Shown here: in pieces, positions 13,549-27,100 of the stretch | Layout of the letters: every line of letters starts with the position of its first letter | How positions within the stretch are numbered: the stretch's first letter is position 1 | Position numbers and translations under genes: made by a program | Assembly: GCA_964035545.1 (NCBI GenBank) | Contig: OZ037766.1 | Coordinates: forward strand, 13,443,222 to 13,507,221 | DNA length: 64,000 nt | DNA from: Bugula neritina | Taxonomy: Eukaryota; Bryozoa; Gymnolaemata; Cheilostomatida; Bugulidae | Direction of reading: 5' to 3' | Notes under the pieces: generated by a model | Databases searched by the model: none | What the model was told of the DNA's origin: nothing | The model's input: only the letters and a program-made list of their open reading frames with translations

Positions 13549-16500
13549 ATTATATGTAGATATGCGATAGACAAAAGTTACAGTACATTTAAGCTTATAA
13601 AATATAGAGGTTATATGGCTTATGTTTATAGAGCTTTATATGATATGTTGTGCCTCTAAAATACCTATTCAATAATCACACTTGACATTTAATGATTTAA
13701 TCACACAGTGCCACTGCCTTCATTTTTTGACCTAACTAAATTCAATAGTGGTGGTTGAAATTTATACAGTTGACTTTGTTCTTCAAGTAAATGTCCAAAA
13801 CAATTTTAAAATAACAAAAACAATCACATTAATGTTGAAGTACTTTTACTAAGAAATGCTAATCATCAAATTCTATTAAATTTATTGCCAATGCAGCTAG
13901 TAGTAGTGTTAAAATTAACCCTCAGATGTCAAGTAAGTTCTATTCATTAAGTTCAGCTTATTGCCATGTTTACTGACAGTTCATACAGCATTAAAGACTG
14001 AGAGGCCTAGCTTAAAATTTAATTTCAAGTTAATATTCCGATTTTTGTTACACAGTCATATTGATACTGTAAATGAGCGTCATATTGTTAATTATTATTA
14101 ACAATGGTAGTCTATTGATACTACCGCCAGTTTATTATTAGTAGAGTATCATACTCATTATGATTAAATTTAAATTAATATTATGCTACTGATTATCTTT
14201 ATAAATTATAAGCACTAGACTTGGTAATAGTTTCAATTAATCAGGGTTTACACTAGATTATCCCCAAACTCACTGAATCTGATGCTGCTACTTTAAGTTT
14301 ATTATAATTAAATTCTGGTCATGGTGACAATAATTCAATGTAATATAAATAATATTAATAATCATAATGATAACCAGTTATCACTAAATGAATAACTATA
14401 TTTATTACAGTTACACGATTCAGATTGTTATATACTTAGTCTTACAATAATATTTATAATGATTATTATTTTAAATTCATATATTAATATTATAATTAAT
14501 AAATCATAAATATAATTTTTAACTAAAACTAAAACTTATAATTTATAAGTATTATTAATATTATAGACATAACTTAAACTATAATTATTACATTTATTAT
14601 TAGTATAACTATACTTAGACTTATAATTATAGTATAAGTATAAGTCTAAGACATAATCATAATGATAATGTCAATGATATCCATATTGATATTGATAGCC
14701 ATTACATTTACTATTACTACTACTAGTATTACTATTGTCTATTAGTATTAGTACTAGTATTACTACAATAAATATAATATTATCATTATTATTTACATTG
14801 TGAATAATGATAGTGAGTCCATAGAGTATAGACTATAATACTCACTATAGTTAGACTTAGTCTTATAGTAATACTAATAGTAATACTAATAGTTATACTT
14901 ATACAGTTATAGTAATAATACTAATATTAATAATATAAATATTATTATTAACTTCAAGTATAAGATTAAGTATAAGTTAAATGACATCTTGTACATTAGG
15001 CTTAGCCTTTAGTCTATGGCCACTGCAACTATTGATGCCAAAATGAAAATAAAGACTATTTTCAGTCTGCAGAAGGTTGCACTTGCAGAAAATAATCATT
15101 CTCGGTTTCGAAATAGAGTTTGAGCTTCTAAGTTAAATGAAAAAATAACAGCAGGTGTGTGCATTCATGTCTAAAGAAATATTAGCAAATCTTTTGCAAT
15201 TTCTTTTCTAAGAGAGAGCATTTAAACGAGCATAAGGTAAGGGCCCCCTATAAGCTGAGAAAATTGATTTTACGACCATAGGCATCAAATCTGAACTGAC
15301 CATTCAGCAACAGATAAAAGCTCTAGTGAGTCGTTATCTGTTTTCGGCGACAGTTGAATAACAAACTATTAGAGTGGTATCCAATTTCACACATTGTGAG
15401 CATTAGTGCTAATTTCCTGAATAAATATAGTAATATTTATATTATAAATTTATTAATGCTTATACTTAAAAGTTATTTCAACGTAATATTCCAGTTTAAA
15501 GCTGTAAAAATTACTCATAATTTAGTTTTTTTTCAATGTTATTATATTGTTTAATAAAAGCAGTGGAAGATTTTATTTTAAAACCAACAGCTTTCTTTTA
15601 CTTTTACAATTTCAATTTGAATTTGATTTACTTTTGGTTTTACTTTTCTTTTAGTTTTAGTTTTACTTTTACTATTTAATTTTATTGACTCATGAGTCAT
15701 GAATGTTGCTGGAGTTGTTACTTGTTTGTGTTGTTGTTAGATTTAGAGCTAGAGTATCTCTAACACTTACTCTTAGTCTTAGTCTTATACTGACTTATAG
15801 TTACGGTCTTAGAGTTAGTGTTACTGTTACTGTTAGACTTACAGTTACTCTTACTCTTAGTCTAACTCTAAGTCTTAGTTTTATTAGATTGAGATTCAGT
15901 ATCAGTATGACTATGAGTATGAATATAAGTATCACAATGACAATCGCAATGGCCCATAATGGTAATGATAATGAATAAACAATACAAATACTAATACTAA
16001 TAGTGACACTGATAAGGTTTGAGTTAGTGCTGCACTTAGTGATAGTCATAATGATAGACTCATACTCATAGTCATAGTCATTATGATTATCAGAGTTATA
16101 GTGATACTGATAGTGACTGTGATAGTCTTAGTGATTACTGTAGCATATTATACTAAAATCTAATAATAATAGTAATTATCCAGTTCTCTTCTTTTAGTCT
16201 TATAGTTATTATATTTATAGTATTGTTGATAGAAGAATTACTAGTACTTACACTTACAGTTATACAGTTGAAGGTAGTACTTCACTTTAAGACTAATAGT
16301 AATGCTAATAGTTATTCACTTAGAAATTTTGAGTTATGACTATACTAAGTCTAATACTAATAGTGATACTCATACTAATATTAATAACATTAGTAGCAAT
16401 AAAAATAAACGTTAGAATTAGCAGTGGACTTGATACTAATATTTTTATTATTAGTATTTTAAATAAATAACTATTTATACTCACAGTGTAAGTGTTAGAC

Positions 16501-18151
16501 TTAAAATGAAACTCAGCCAGTCTACGTCAGTGTCAGACTCACTGTCATTGACACTAATACGGATACAATTTTATGAATTTAAAAGTTATTGTTAGACTTG
16601 ACGCTGCGAATGTGATAGTCATTTTGATTATGTGACTGTGAAAGATATCCGAAAACTTGCCCTTGGGCTTGGGTTTCAACGTTTTACTTTAAATTCAATT
16701 TTATGATTTATAGTTATAACTACGAATATCATTGTTATAAAAATGATAATTGGTAATATAAATTTAATGATTAATAGTCGTACTTAATATTATCATTCTC
16801 AGGGTTAATTATTTTCAGTTTCACTTAATCTGTTTTGGAGGCTAAGTTAAACATAAGATTTAGTAATCATACTCATAATCCTAATGATATTCATAATCAT
16901 GATCATGGGTGATCAAAATGACAGCTATGATAACTAACATGAAACTGAAAAAGGAAATACATCATTTACTGTAAATTCCTGTCTCTAGTGATTAAGGGTT
17001 AATGTTTGTAAAAGTTACAAACTTAGTAGTTATTAGTAAAGGCATCAAGATATTGTTAAAAAATTTTAATATCAACACAAATGAATGGCAATAACGCTGG
17101 TAAAATGCAAAAATCAGAATCAGTGAATCATAATGGTAATACTGATACTAATACTCTTGATAATTGTTTTTTTAATTTGCACTCACTTTTAGTTGAAACT
17201 TTATATTAATATTTAAGACCTTCATGCAGCTGTATATAGCTTCTCGGGTTTTAGAGAAGCAATATAAAATGAGAACTGCATATACAGTATTAGTTTTTAA
17301 AGTTGCATTTGAATCTTGAATGCTAGTCCAAATATTTTGAATATATCAGATTTTAGGCAAAACAGCAAAAAATAGTGCCTGTGAACCATTTATGTAACAA
17401 GCTATGAAAGTTTTTATTTCTAGATCAAGTTTATATTTCAGTTTTTTCTTTATTCTGATTTTTAGTTTCAAACAATGAAATTGACTCATTTTATTCAACT
17501 TAGGCTGTTTTGAATTTAGCTTGGTGGTCTTCATTTACCCTCAAAAATCAAATTTAGGTTTTTGTGTATTTGTAAATTGTTAAATTGAAAAGCATGCCCT
17601 CTATTTGACTTCTTATATCTTACTAGTAATATATGCATTAATATATTTTAGTTCTTTTGAAAAAGTTTGATCTTACCTGAAAAATTTGTCATTCAAAATT
17701 TGCTCATAGTGTGCTATTCAAATGTGCCGTTCTAACACACCGCAAGCAATACCATAATTTTGTGCTTTTCAAAACAATTATATACAGAAATAAACTTAAA
17801 ATATGTGCAGGCATTACAACTTGCAGTACTTGACATTATTTTCTTGGTTTTCATTTTTATTTGCTACATAACAACAATATTATTATGATATCATAGATAT
17901 TTTTTTCATATTCTAGTGCCAACTATTTTTCGCGCAATTTAAAAACGTTCCTATAAAGCTTATATTATCATACAATATTTTAATGTTTGTGTGTTTTCAT
18001 TATTGAGTATTTTTGTTCCCCCTCCATATTTTTAGAAAATGAGATACTCAGTTCTTTATGATGCAGTTACGCAAGAACTAATAATTTTAAATATTTCTTT
18101 TTTAGAAGTTGAACATCCAGACCTCGTATTTCTGGATGTTGCATCAAAGTA
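13549..18151. other. Divergent intergenic region between the cyclase-like and SEFIR genes
   Basis: The two genes point away from each other across 4.6 kb, so both promoters should lie here. I find no convincing TATA or initiator context. About half the region is cryptically simple sequence, listed separately. The open frames at 15703-15978 and 15801-16049 are products of that low complexity, not genes. Confidence 0.6.
14060..16620. repeat. Cryptically simple, short-period AT-rich tract
   Basis: About 2.5 kb is built from scrambled three- and six-base words such as TAATAC, TACTAG, ATTATT and TTAGTC. At 15760-15890 it becomes a degenerate hexamer run of CTTAGT/CTTACT type, with its complement-like partner GTTACT. 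It has no fixed unit or clear boundary. This suggests slippage and local duplication rather than a transposon. Between 15590 and 15680 there is a similar run rich in TTTTACTTTT. Confidence 0.7.
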
Positions 18152-21100
18152 ATGAGTCCTGTTTTCCCCAGGTCATGTAGATTTCAAGCTCACACGGCTG
18201 TCTCAATAGTGTTATTTCTTGTATATCAATTGACATTGCTTAATTGTTCTCAAATTTGTTCTGATGCTTCCACTGCATGTGATCTTACACCACAACAATC
18301 ACTTGCATCTCAAGAGGAGTGCATCTCTCCTATCCTTATCAGCTCTGCCCAGCTGAAAGAGCTACAATGGGTAGGTGTAGTCCCTCTTAAACATACAAAT
18401 ATAATATTTAAAACTGTGCAGCTCCTATATATATAACACATGCCATGTGTAGTGAAATAAAATTACAATCAATAACTGTTATTAAAATTTATTTTTATAA
18501 ATTCAATAGCATTTCCTTTTCTGTTAGGTTTAAAATTTGTGAAGCCTCATCATTTTTTAACTTGAACATACTGCATAGTGCTTTGGTATTAAAGCCAATA
18601 TTAAAAAATTATTTAAACCTCATGTCTAGAAACATTGATGTTTAAATTGAAGATACCAGGCATTTTCATCTCTGACAGGCTCATGCCAATCAATTGATAA
18701 AAAAAATTTAAGATAGTAGAAAAGTTGTTAAAAGGTTTCATGTTATTGCCTAAAATTTACAAAATTAAATTTAATAAAGCACACATGGCTGTTAGTTGTG
18801 GGAGCTAAAGTTACACATGCCAAATTAACCTAGTTAAGTTGAACGTACTGAGTTTATCAATTCTGAGCTATATAGCTTCATAGAACTGTAGTAATGGGGG
18901 GAGGGTTGTTTCTAAATGCGATCTTTAGAAAAGTTCACTGGCAAAATATTACGTTTATTGCAAATAAGAAAATCTGCTTTTTTCATAACTTACTAATACT
19001 TGGGTATGCCAAGTTCTTCTATTGTAAGATTCTAACTGCTTTACAGCTATAAATAAATATAGCTTAAACTCTAAATAATGATAAGGATGCAGATAAGATC
19101 TATGCATAGAAGATAGATACACTGATATGTGTTTGGTTGTGTTACATGTATTTGCGCAGAATAATTCACTATTACTTGCATGCACAAGTATGTGCACCTT
19201 ATTTCCCATATCTCCTTTGCTATAAATTCTTTAAATTTCGTGTACATGAGCGGGTAATTTTTAATTTTTGATTCAAATATTTTATCCCCTCATCAGCTCC
19301 TGGCATACTGCATAACGAAATAGCCTGACTAGGATATAAAGTTTATACAGTGTTTGTTTGTTTTAGGGACAAGACAGTGTGTTTGAACCACAGAATGCTA
19401 ATGGTATGTATTTAGTTGCTGCGTGTCAGACTCATACGTGTAGTTGTTTATGCTCATGTAAGCTGCCTACCAGTACATTGGTTCCTAGACAGGCACAAAC
19501 TTTGTTTGATTATATAAAATTCAGGGTTTGTTCCAGTAATTATGTAGAGAAGATATCAAAATTCTATATCAAGTAATGATTTTTCAGCAGAAAATAATTT
19601 CAGCTGTGTATAAAATACTGCTATGCGAACAGGACAAAGCAGAGAAAGGTGAGAAATGAAATACTGTTTTGTACCATTATGTGTCACATGTATTATAGTC
19701 AAATAGATTAACTTGAAGTTTGTTTTGGTTTATTTTGTGTAATGCTTAATTAAACATTATCAAAGGTACACATGTTTTGAAAGGAATAGTCACGATTTTT
19801 CAAATAATGTGTCATGGAGATAAATTGTTGATGTCAAAATGACTGAAAAAAAAAGTTTTTCAAGCTACCTGATTAAAAACGTGGTAGTGTGTAGTCCTAT
19901 CAGCAGAATTTTATTCTTTTGGGAGAGTGTCAAGATGCCCTTTATCTTTAACAAAATGTCCCATTGTAAACATCTCCTTTTTACTTTAATGTATGATATT
20001 TTTGTGGGATTGGGTAGCTTTTAAATCTATTGACTAATTTCTTGTTCTTGTTGAAGTGAGTCTGGGTAAGTAAGTTATAATATGAGACTGCAATTATAGA
20101 CATTTGGTTTATTTTTGTTGTTGAAGGTGAATATAGTTGTTGTTGAATAATAAGCTTCCTTGCGCTCTTTGAATATTGAAGACTATCTTAGAAATTTATA
20201 GATGATCTCACTGATTCAAGCTGTGCTACATCAAACTATAAGTTATATGGAGGTAGTTGAATTTGGAAAAAAACAGCTGCATATTCTATAATATATGTCA
20301 TGTTAACATAAAATTACTCTAAAATTTCCATTGCAATGTAAAGAACATTTCAGTTGTATTGAGTCTTTCATCAAATCAACCTATGAATCAAAAATTTTAT
20401 AAAAGTAAACGGAATTTATTGCTACTTTCCTTGTAGTCATTTTTTTGCTGGAAATAAGTACCTGATCATATTTGTCTAATGTAACTTTCAAATTTTTAAT
20501 TTTCAATCGAAAAGTTACACATGCCAGTCATTAGAGAGTTGGTAACGCCGAGTCTCAATTGTTTTGTATACTTTAACAAAAATTAGAGCAATGGCAAGTG
20601 TTTTGATTCATTGTTTTAGAAAAAATTCTTTTACATGCTGATTCATTTTGTTTGGAATGTAGATACATTTGAGGATTTTGCCGAGTTTCTTATTTTGATT
20701 GCTGGTGTTGAAAAAATAAACAATCATAATTTTAGTAGTCTTTGCCATGGTTGGGTAGTGCCAAACAGCTCAGATTTCCTTCTCCCAGTTAGACTGGTTT
20801 TTAGACTAATGATCCCTGTCTTCCCAAAGTCAAATGTTCTACTGCTGTAACAACTATTTCAAAGTTTGAAAAACATAATATGTAAAGTGCAGAGTTAGTG
20901 TTTAGTACGATTCCTTTGTAAGGATAGTTTGTTAGTGTAGTGAATAGAAACTTGCTCTACTGTCGAGCATGTAGCTGCTGTAAGGGTTCCTATAATGATA
21001 ATTCTGTTTGGGTGTGTAAAGATATCAACCCAGAGTTACAATCAGTATCAAATAACGTTATTTGATATTGATCATTACAATTGTAGCCAGTAATACGCTG

Positions 21101-24100
21101 ACTTTCACTATTGCAATTAAAAGGTCATCTTTGAAGTTGACTTGTGTGATTTTTGTAACCCTGTGCAAAATATCAAAATTTTATAGATATACTGATTTTG
21201 AGCATATCTAACTTAAGCATATGGTCTAAAGTGTAAACATAAGTTTTTATTATTCAATGATTGGAGGAGGGAATGTTATTGTTTTTTATCATATTAGCTG
21301 TAAGTGGACAAAAATTTTGGGAACTTGTGGAATACTATAATTAGTTAGAAGGCGATAAATTATAAAAAGAGTAATATTTTGATGGTTTTTGATCTTGTAA
21401 GGCTGATACCATTTGGTTGATCCATGTTGGCTATGTAGATATGTTATATATGAAGGATTTGTATGTATGAATATGACGTGTTGGTTTCATGTATTCTCTG
21501 GTATGACTTCAGGCTTGTCAAGCTGATACTTTGAAGCCAAAAAGTTCCAAGATTATTTCTTTTTATAAGAAATCATTGGTTATTGTTGGATACATGAATA
21601 TATTGTATTGTTATGTTTTGTTGTAGTTTGCTCAAAGTGTTGTGCCTTACCAAGCAATGTAGATAAAACAAGCGCATGTGTTGGTGCCCTAAACATATCT
21701 GCAGTGGGAGTCAAATTAGTGAATAACAAGCATCAACTCTATGTTAGATTTACATCTATTTCTTGTAAGTGCAGTAGATCTTTGGTTTATGCTTTTATTC
21801 ATAAGCATCACTAGTGTGAATAATGTTTCACACTATGCGGTATTTATAAAGTCTTTTTTTTTACCTGATTGGCAAGTTGATGTGTTTCTTTTAGGAGTTA
21901 TGTTTTCTTAGTTTTTTGTTTTCTCACTGTTACTAGTTTTTAAAGCGTTTTTATCACGTTACTAATAAATAGTTATAAAATAAATTTTGTTCGAAAGCTT
22001 TTATATTCAAATAGAATTGCATGTAATGAAAAATATTAAGGCTTTTGCTTGCCAAGTAAGTTTTACATACATAATGTTGGTTGTACTCACTTAGAATATC
22101 TTTTGTAGATCATGGTTGCCAATACAGTTTGACTCTGAGGTCCTTAGCGGATCCATCAAATGCTTTATGTAAATTTTATGATGTCAAGTACACACAGCAA
22201 GTGAGTGCTCCACTAATCTCAGTGTGCCTGCAACTAAGTTTTACTGCTAAAACAATTTATGAAAGATTTCAAGAATAAATGTGTTTTTAAACAGAATTAA
22301 TTAATTAAATGTTGATGTTAGGCCACAACTTACTATATAGTTATATCGTTGTTCAAGTTTTAATTTAAACACTATCGTGATTCTGGTTACTTTCTTTAGA
22401 GCATTGTTCTAAAGAATAGTAATAAACATAGTTGGTGTACAGTATAGTTTGTAATTTTGTCCTAGAAATTTAACCTTAGCAGTACACCGCGAAAGTTTAT
22501 AATCATGAATGTGGTTGCTGCGCATTCAAATCAAAATTTTCTAATTCTGCTCAAACAGTTTTAAAATAAATTTTACTTTCTATTTTGTAATTTTGCCATT
22601 GATATTTGACCTTTTCAACTTGACAGTACACAATGAAAAGTTAGACATGTTTAAAATTTGTGCTGCAGGTGAGTTTTAGTGACGAGTGTTTTGTCGAGCT
22701 TGAAGCTAATCACACGTACGACCTGAATATTACTAACCAGGAGAGTGGATATGTGAGACTCTACAGATTCTTCAGTCCCTCAACTCTCGTCACAGATGAT
22801 GGTACGTAGTAAGATGTAGACTCATTTCCAACGTTCTCTTTTTACCATATCAAGTTAGTGGGTGGGGTGTAGTATTTTCACCTCTGCATGTGGTCTGTGG
22901 CATTTGTGAAATTTTCTATGTGTTTTCTTTTTTAAATAATTTTTAAAATGCCTGCAACTTAATATATTATTTAAACTTTTTTTACCCTTTAAAGTATTTT
23001 AAAATACGGTTTTTCTTACATTTAGAATTGTTTTAAAAGCATATGCTAATTTTTTGCGTTGAAACAGTGATTTAGAGCCCCAATCATCATCAGATTATAC
23101 AGACTAGCTGGCTTATAGCGCCACCAGTTTGCAATATATAAGGTGACAAAATAATATTGTATTGTAGAGATCTCACCAGGTGGCATTGACTGGCAACCCC
23201 TCACTGCTATCACCATATATGACAAGCATATAGAAGTGTACATACAGAGACTTCCACAGTCGTTTCCACCATATTACGTGTTGGAACTTCACTACACAAA
23301 CTCCGACGGCATTCACTTGCAGGGCACCCTTACTCGTTGGTTAGATGGGGTGAGTCACCAGTGGCCATCCTGCAGATAGAACATTCTGGATCAAAACGCA
23401 CCAGAACCAATTTTGCTTTGCTTTCCGAAGCACATTTGTAAAGGAAAATGATATGCGCAGTATCTTATGAAGTGATAAAGATGTCAAAAGTGAAAATTAG
23501 TCAAATTTACGTTTATGAAACATTGAATATTTATCCACACAACTTCAATTAAGCTAAACTTTGACGGGAGCAAAACATATAAAAGCTGGCAAGTGGTAGT
23601 CATGTAGACCTGGTTGCCACTTTATCCAGGTGTACACAGCACCATATTCTCTTCCTTAGTTATCTTAAATTATCATTCCCCATGACATGTCAAACACAAT
23701 ATAAAATATAATATAAAATATGTGTTTACAATGTAATGTAGGAATAGTATAGGGAAATTATATATCCAAAATAGTTCGTTTTGCTCTAATACTAGTTCAT
23801 GAATTATATATGTACATTTAAACTCACATATGTTAGAAGTTTCTATTCTTAATGATAGCCCATTGTGAGAGAAATTTCTAAGCAGGCCAAGGATTTTGTC
23901 TAAGTAGAACATGAGCAATTATGACATCACTTGTGCTCAGCATACACATCACTGAGCACAAGTTTGTCAAGTTTTAGAAAACTATGTTAAAGCGATGAAT
24001 TATGCAATAATACCCATACACACATCTTTACGTATACATGGGGAAGTACTGCTTATACAGGATGAAGACTCTGTAAAGTGGCAACGCCCAGGTTCTACAC

Positions 24101-27100
24101 AAGCCAACTTTCTGCAAGTCTACACACTTGAGGTGTATAGATGTGAGCAAAAACCTCTAGAAAACGTTGCTACCAGCTCCAGAGATTTTTCCTGTCAGCT
24201 GTTACAGCGGCACCTCGTAGATTCATCACATATATCCACTCAGCGACCAGATCTCGGTGCTCTGGACTCGATGGCTTCCTCCACAACTAATGGTAGCTGT
24301 TATACAGCCTAGTGGTATTTGGTAGCATGTTTATGTAACGTCAGATAGCAGAATATAACACGATATAATGTAATACAATATATGATACAATGTAATGACG
24401 ATAAGTATGCGTTACAGTTTGTTATAATGCTATTACATGTAATGTAATTCACCATAGATAAAGAGTTTTATAGATTACAAAAAACTCTGCTCTAGCGGTG
24501 TATAGTTTCGTGATGCCTCAGTGCAGACCTTTGTTGCAAGTCTGCAAAGTAGTAGAACTGAAGGGTGCATATTTAGGTCAGATTGTTGTTCAATCGTTTA
24601 ATAATTTGAGTTGTAACTAAATATCTAATCCAACATGTAATATAGTGATATATATATATATATATATATCAATCTGTGGACAACAGCTGTTTCGGGGTTT
24701 GTCCCCTCATCAGCACAGAACAGAGTACCATGGCCCACACCTTCGCAATAGTAGAAACTTATAGTTTTACTAAAGCATATATATATCACTGTTGCTATAT
24801 TCCATGTTATATACATGATTTTTTCTCAAAGTATCATGTGGTATGAAATTAGACTATGGTATATTTTTATTATTATAGACGATGTAGTCTCCAGAAGTAA
24901 AAGTGAAACAGAGCCACAAACTCAGGAGTTGTACATACTGATTGGAACCATCTTTGGAGTTATCTTTCTGGCTATTATAATATTTGTGATCTTGTTTTTA
25001 TATTTCAAGCGAAGGCAAGGCTTAGGTGGGTTATTTCGGGTTATTAAGTTTGCCACAGATTTTCTTAGTATTTGCCGCGATATGCAAAAATTAACAGTGT
25101 TTCTAAATTTTTTATTTAAACTTAGATACCATTGCAGTCATTATATTATGACTAACTGTATTTTAAGTTATATCGTGCAAGATGTGGTTGAGGATTTATA
25201 TCTCAAGTCACTCATCTCCCAGTATCTGTGTTCACCGAAACAAGTTAGAGACTTGTTTTCTGAGACCACAACTCTAAACACTGCAGCATATTCCAGTATT
25301 AGTTATAGTAATTGTGTTTCAACTACACGTGTGTTGTGCATATCCTGGTTGTATCAAAGGTTGTTTATATCGTTACTAGCTGAGGTGCAACAATACATGA
25401 TTATGTTTCAGGTGCTCTTGCAACCAGATTCTCTGGTGGTAATCTTTATAGTGATACTGCATTCTTTGAGGAAGGTATGCTATTATCTAATTCTGATATG
25501 AACATTTCCTTTGTACTAATCTTTAATAATATCTACTTTTTTTCAATTAAGTTGCGTTTATACCTCTGCTGGAAAAAGTTCTGAGTTTCAGTGAATAACA
25601 CTCGTCCGAGTACCCTTTTATAGTCCAACTGAAACTTGGTGAAATCATATTGATGCGAAAGCTTACTTTCTAAAACTGAAATCTGACTCACCTAATTGCT
25701 ATTTGATGTTTTTTGAAAACGCTGTGAATTAAAAGAAGTTGACAGCATAAAAGCGATAATTGAGAAGGTGTAATATAATGTGATATAATTAACATTCACA
25801 TATAAGTACGTCATCTAATAATTAAATACTAATATTTACAAGGAGTTATTACTCCTTTTGAGTATTATTCTGAAATCGGCCGATTAAGTTACCACAGTAC
25901 AAATATTTTGACGAGTGGCTTTTACAATGCAATGCAACTCAGTGAAATTTCAACTCGACCGAATTGAATTTCGGACTGAAAATCGTGAAGGTATAAACTC
26001 AACTTTACACAATGTACTTTTTGACACTAGAAATCTAAAAGCAGTCTCTAGCTTATAGTTTAAAGGAAGATACATACTGGTTTTCTCTCTAGCATTGAAC
26101 CTGTTCCTTGTAGACATAAAGGATGTGGCGCCCACAGTGCTTATTCTCTACTCCTATGATTGCAACCAACATTTAGCCTGCGTCCAATCATTGGCACTCT
26201 TTCTACAAAATGTTTTGGGTTGTTCAGTTATGACGGACTTCTGGGCTACACAAGAAATAACCGAAAGAGGTAACATTTCTATGTTATGTTGCTTCTTGGA
26301 GAGTCTAATATGCTCATGCTAATCGGATTATACAGTTTAGAGGTCTTGACGCAATACATATTCTTAATTTTAAAGTCATATTGAAAAAAAATGCTTTCCA
26401 ATAAGTTTTAGTAACTACGCTCATAATTTAAGTGTGTGATAAGATTGACTAAAACACTTGCCCACAAACCTAAAATATACTGTTATGCAATGAAAGGGCA
26501 ATATTTTTTATTACCATTGAGTATTATACTTGTATGATGAAAACCTACAAGGTTTACGTCGTAAATCTAATGAAGAAATTAAGCATCCAATATTTATCTA
26601 TTATGTTAATTGAACATCATAAATTAAATGGATCAAGTGTATAAACTATAACTGTTTTCAAGTAAAATTTTCTTTTCAACTAGCTAGTCATGAATTGCAT
26701 ACTAATTTCTACTTAAAATAGGTTTAACCTTTTTGCATGAACTACGTATTATATTGCTGATGAACTCGCACTCAGCAGTGTCGAAAGTTGAATAATTCTA
26801 AATGTATGCAGAATTTCTAAGACCTAATTATAGTCTCATCACTTTTTCTCTGTTTTCTGAACAAAAAGTATGATTTTTTTCTAAATTCATTTCTCTAACT
26901 AAATTCATATTCATCTTAAGCACATTCACAAAGTTTATATAAATAAAATTGCTAAATTTATTCTAAACAAACTTTGTTTGTTTTTTAAATTATTTCACAT
27001 ATTTTGTTTTTATTGAAATAAACAATAAACATTTTTGCTGGCTTTTTTATTTATTTATAAAGCAGTAAAAAAATTTCTCAATTTTTAATGAAGTTGCTAG

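Larger units (their letters stand above)
24061..25025 (+). other. Juxtamembrane and transmembrane exons of the SEFIR receptor
   Basis: Exon 24061-24292 opens after TTATACAG and encodes the membrane-proximal ectodomain. Exon 24879-25025 encodes a charged stalk and then ELYILIGTIFGVIFLAIII with VILFLYFKRR, a clear single-pass helix with a basic stop-transfer end. The split codon AAT-G/AC joins them in phase. Confidence 0.8.

Noticed and set aside
15760-15890. Telomere-like array
   Set aside because: The degenerate CTTAGT words are not the TTAGGG animal repeat and are mixed in orientation.
15703-16049. Overlapping opposite-strand open frames of hydrophobic Ser/Leu/Thr composition
   Set aside because: They are produced by low-complexity hexamer sequence and have no family resemblance.
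19281-19300. Second hammerhead motif (CCCCTCATCAGC)
   Set aside because: The CTGATGAG core is there on the minus strand, but no GAAA core, stem II partner or cleavage triplet follows.
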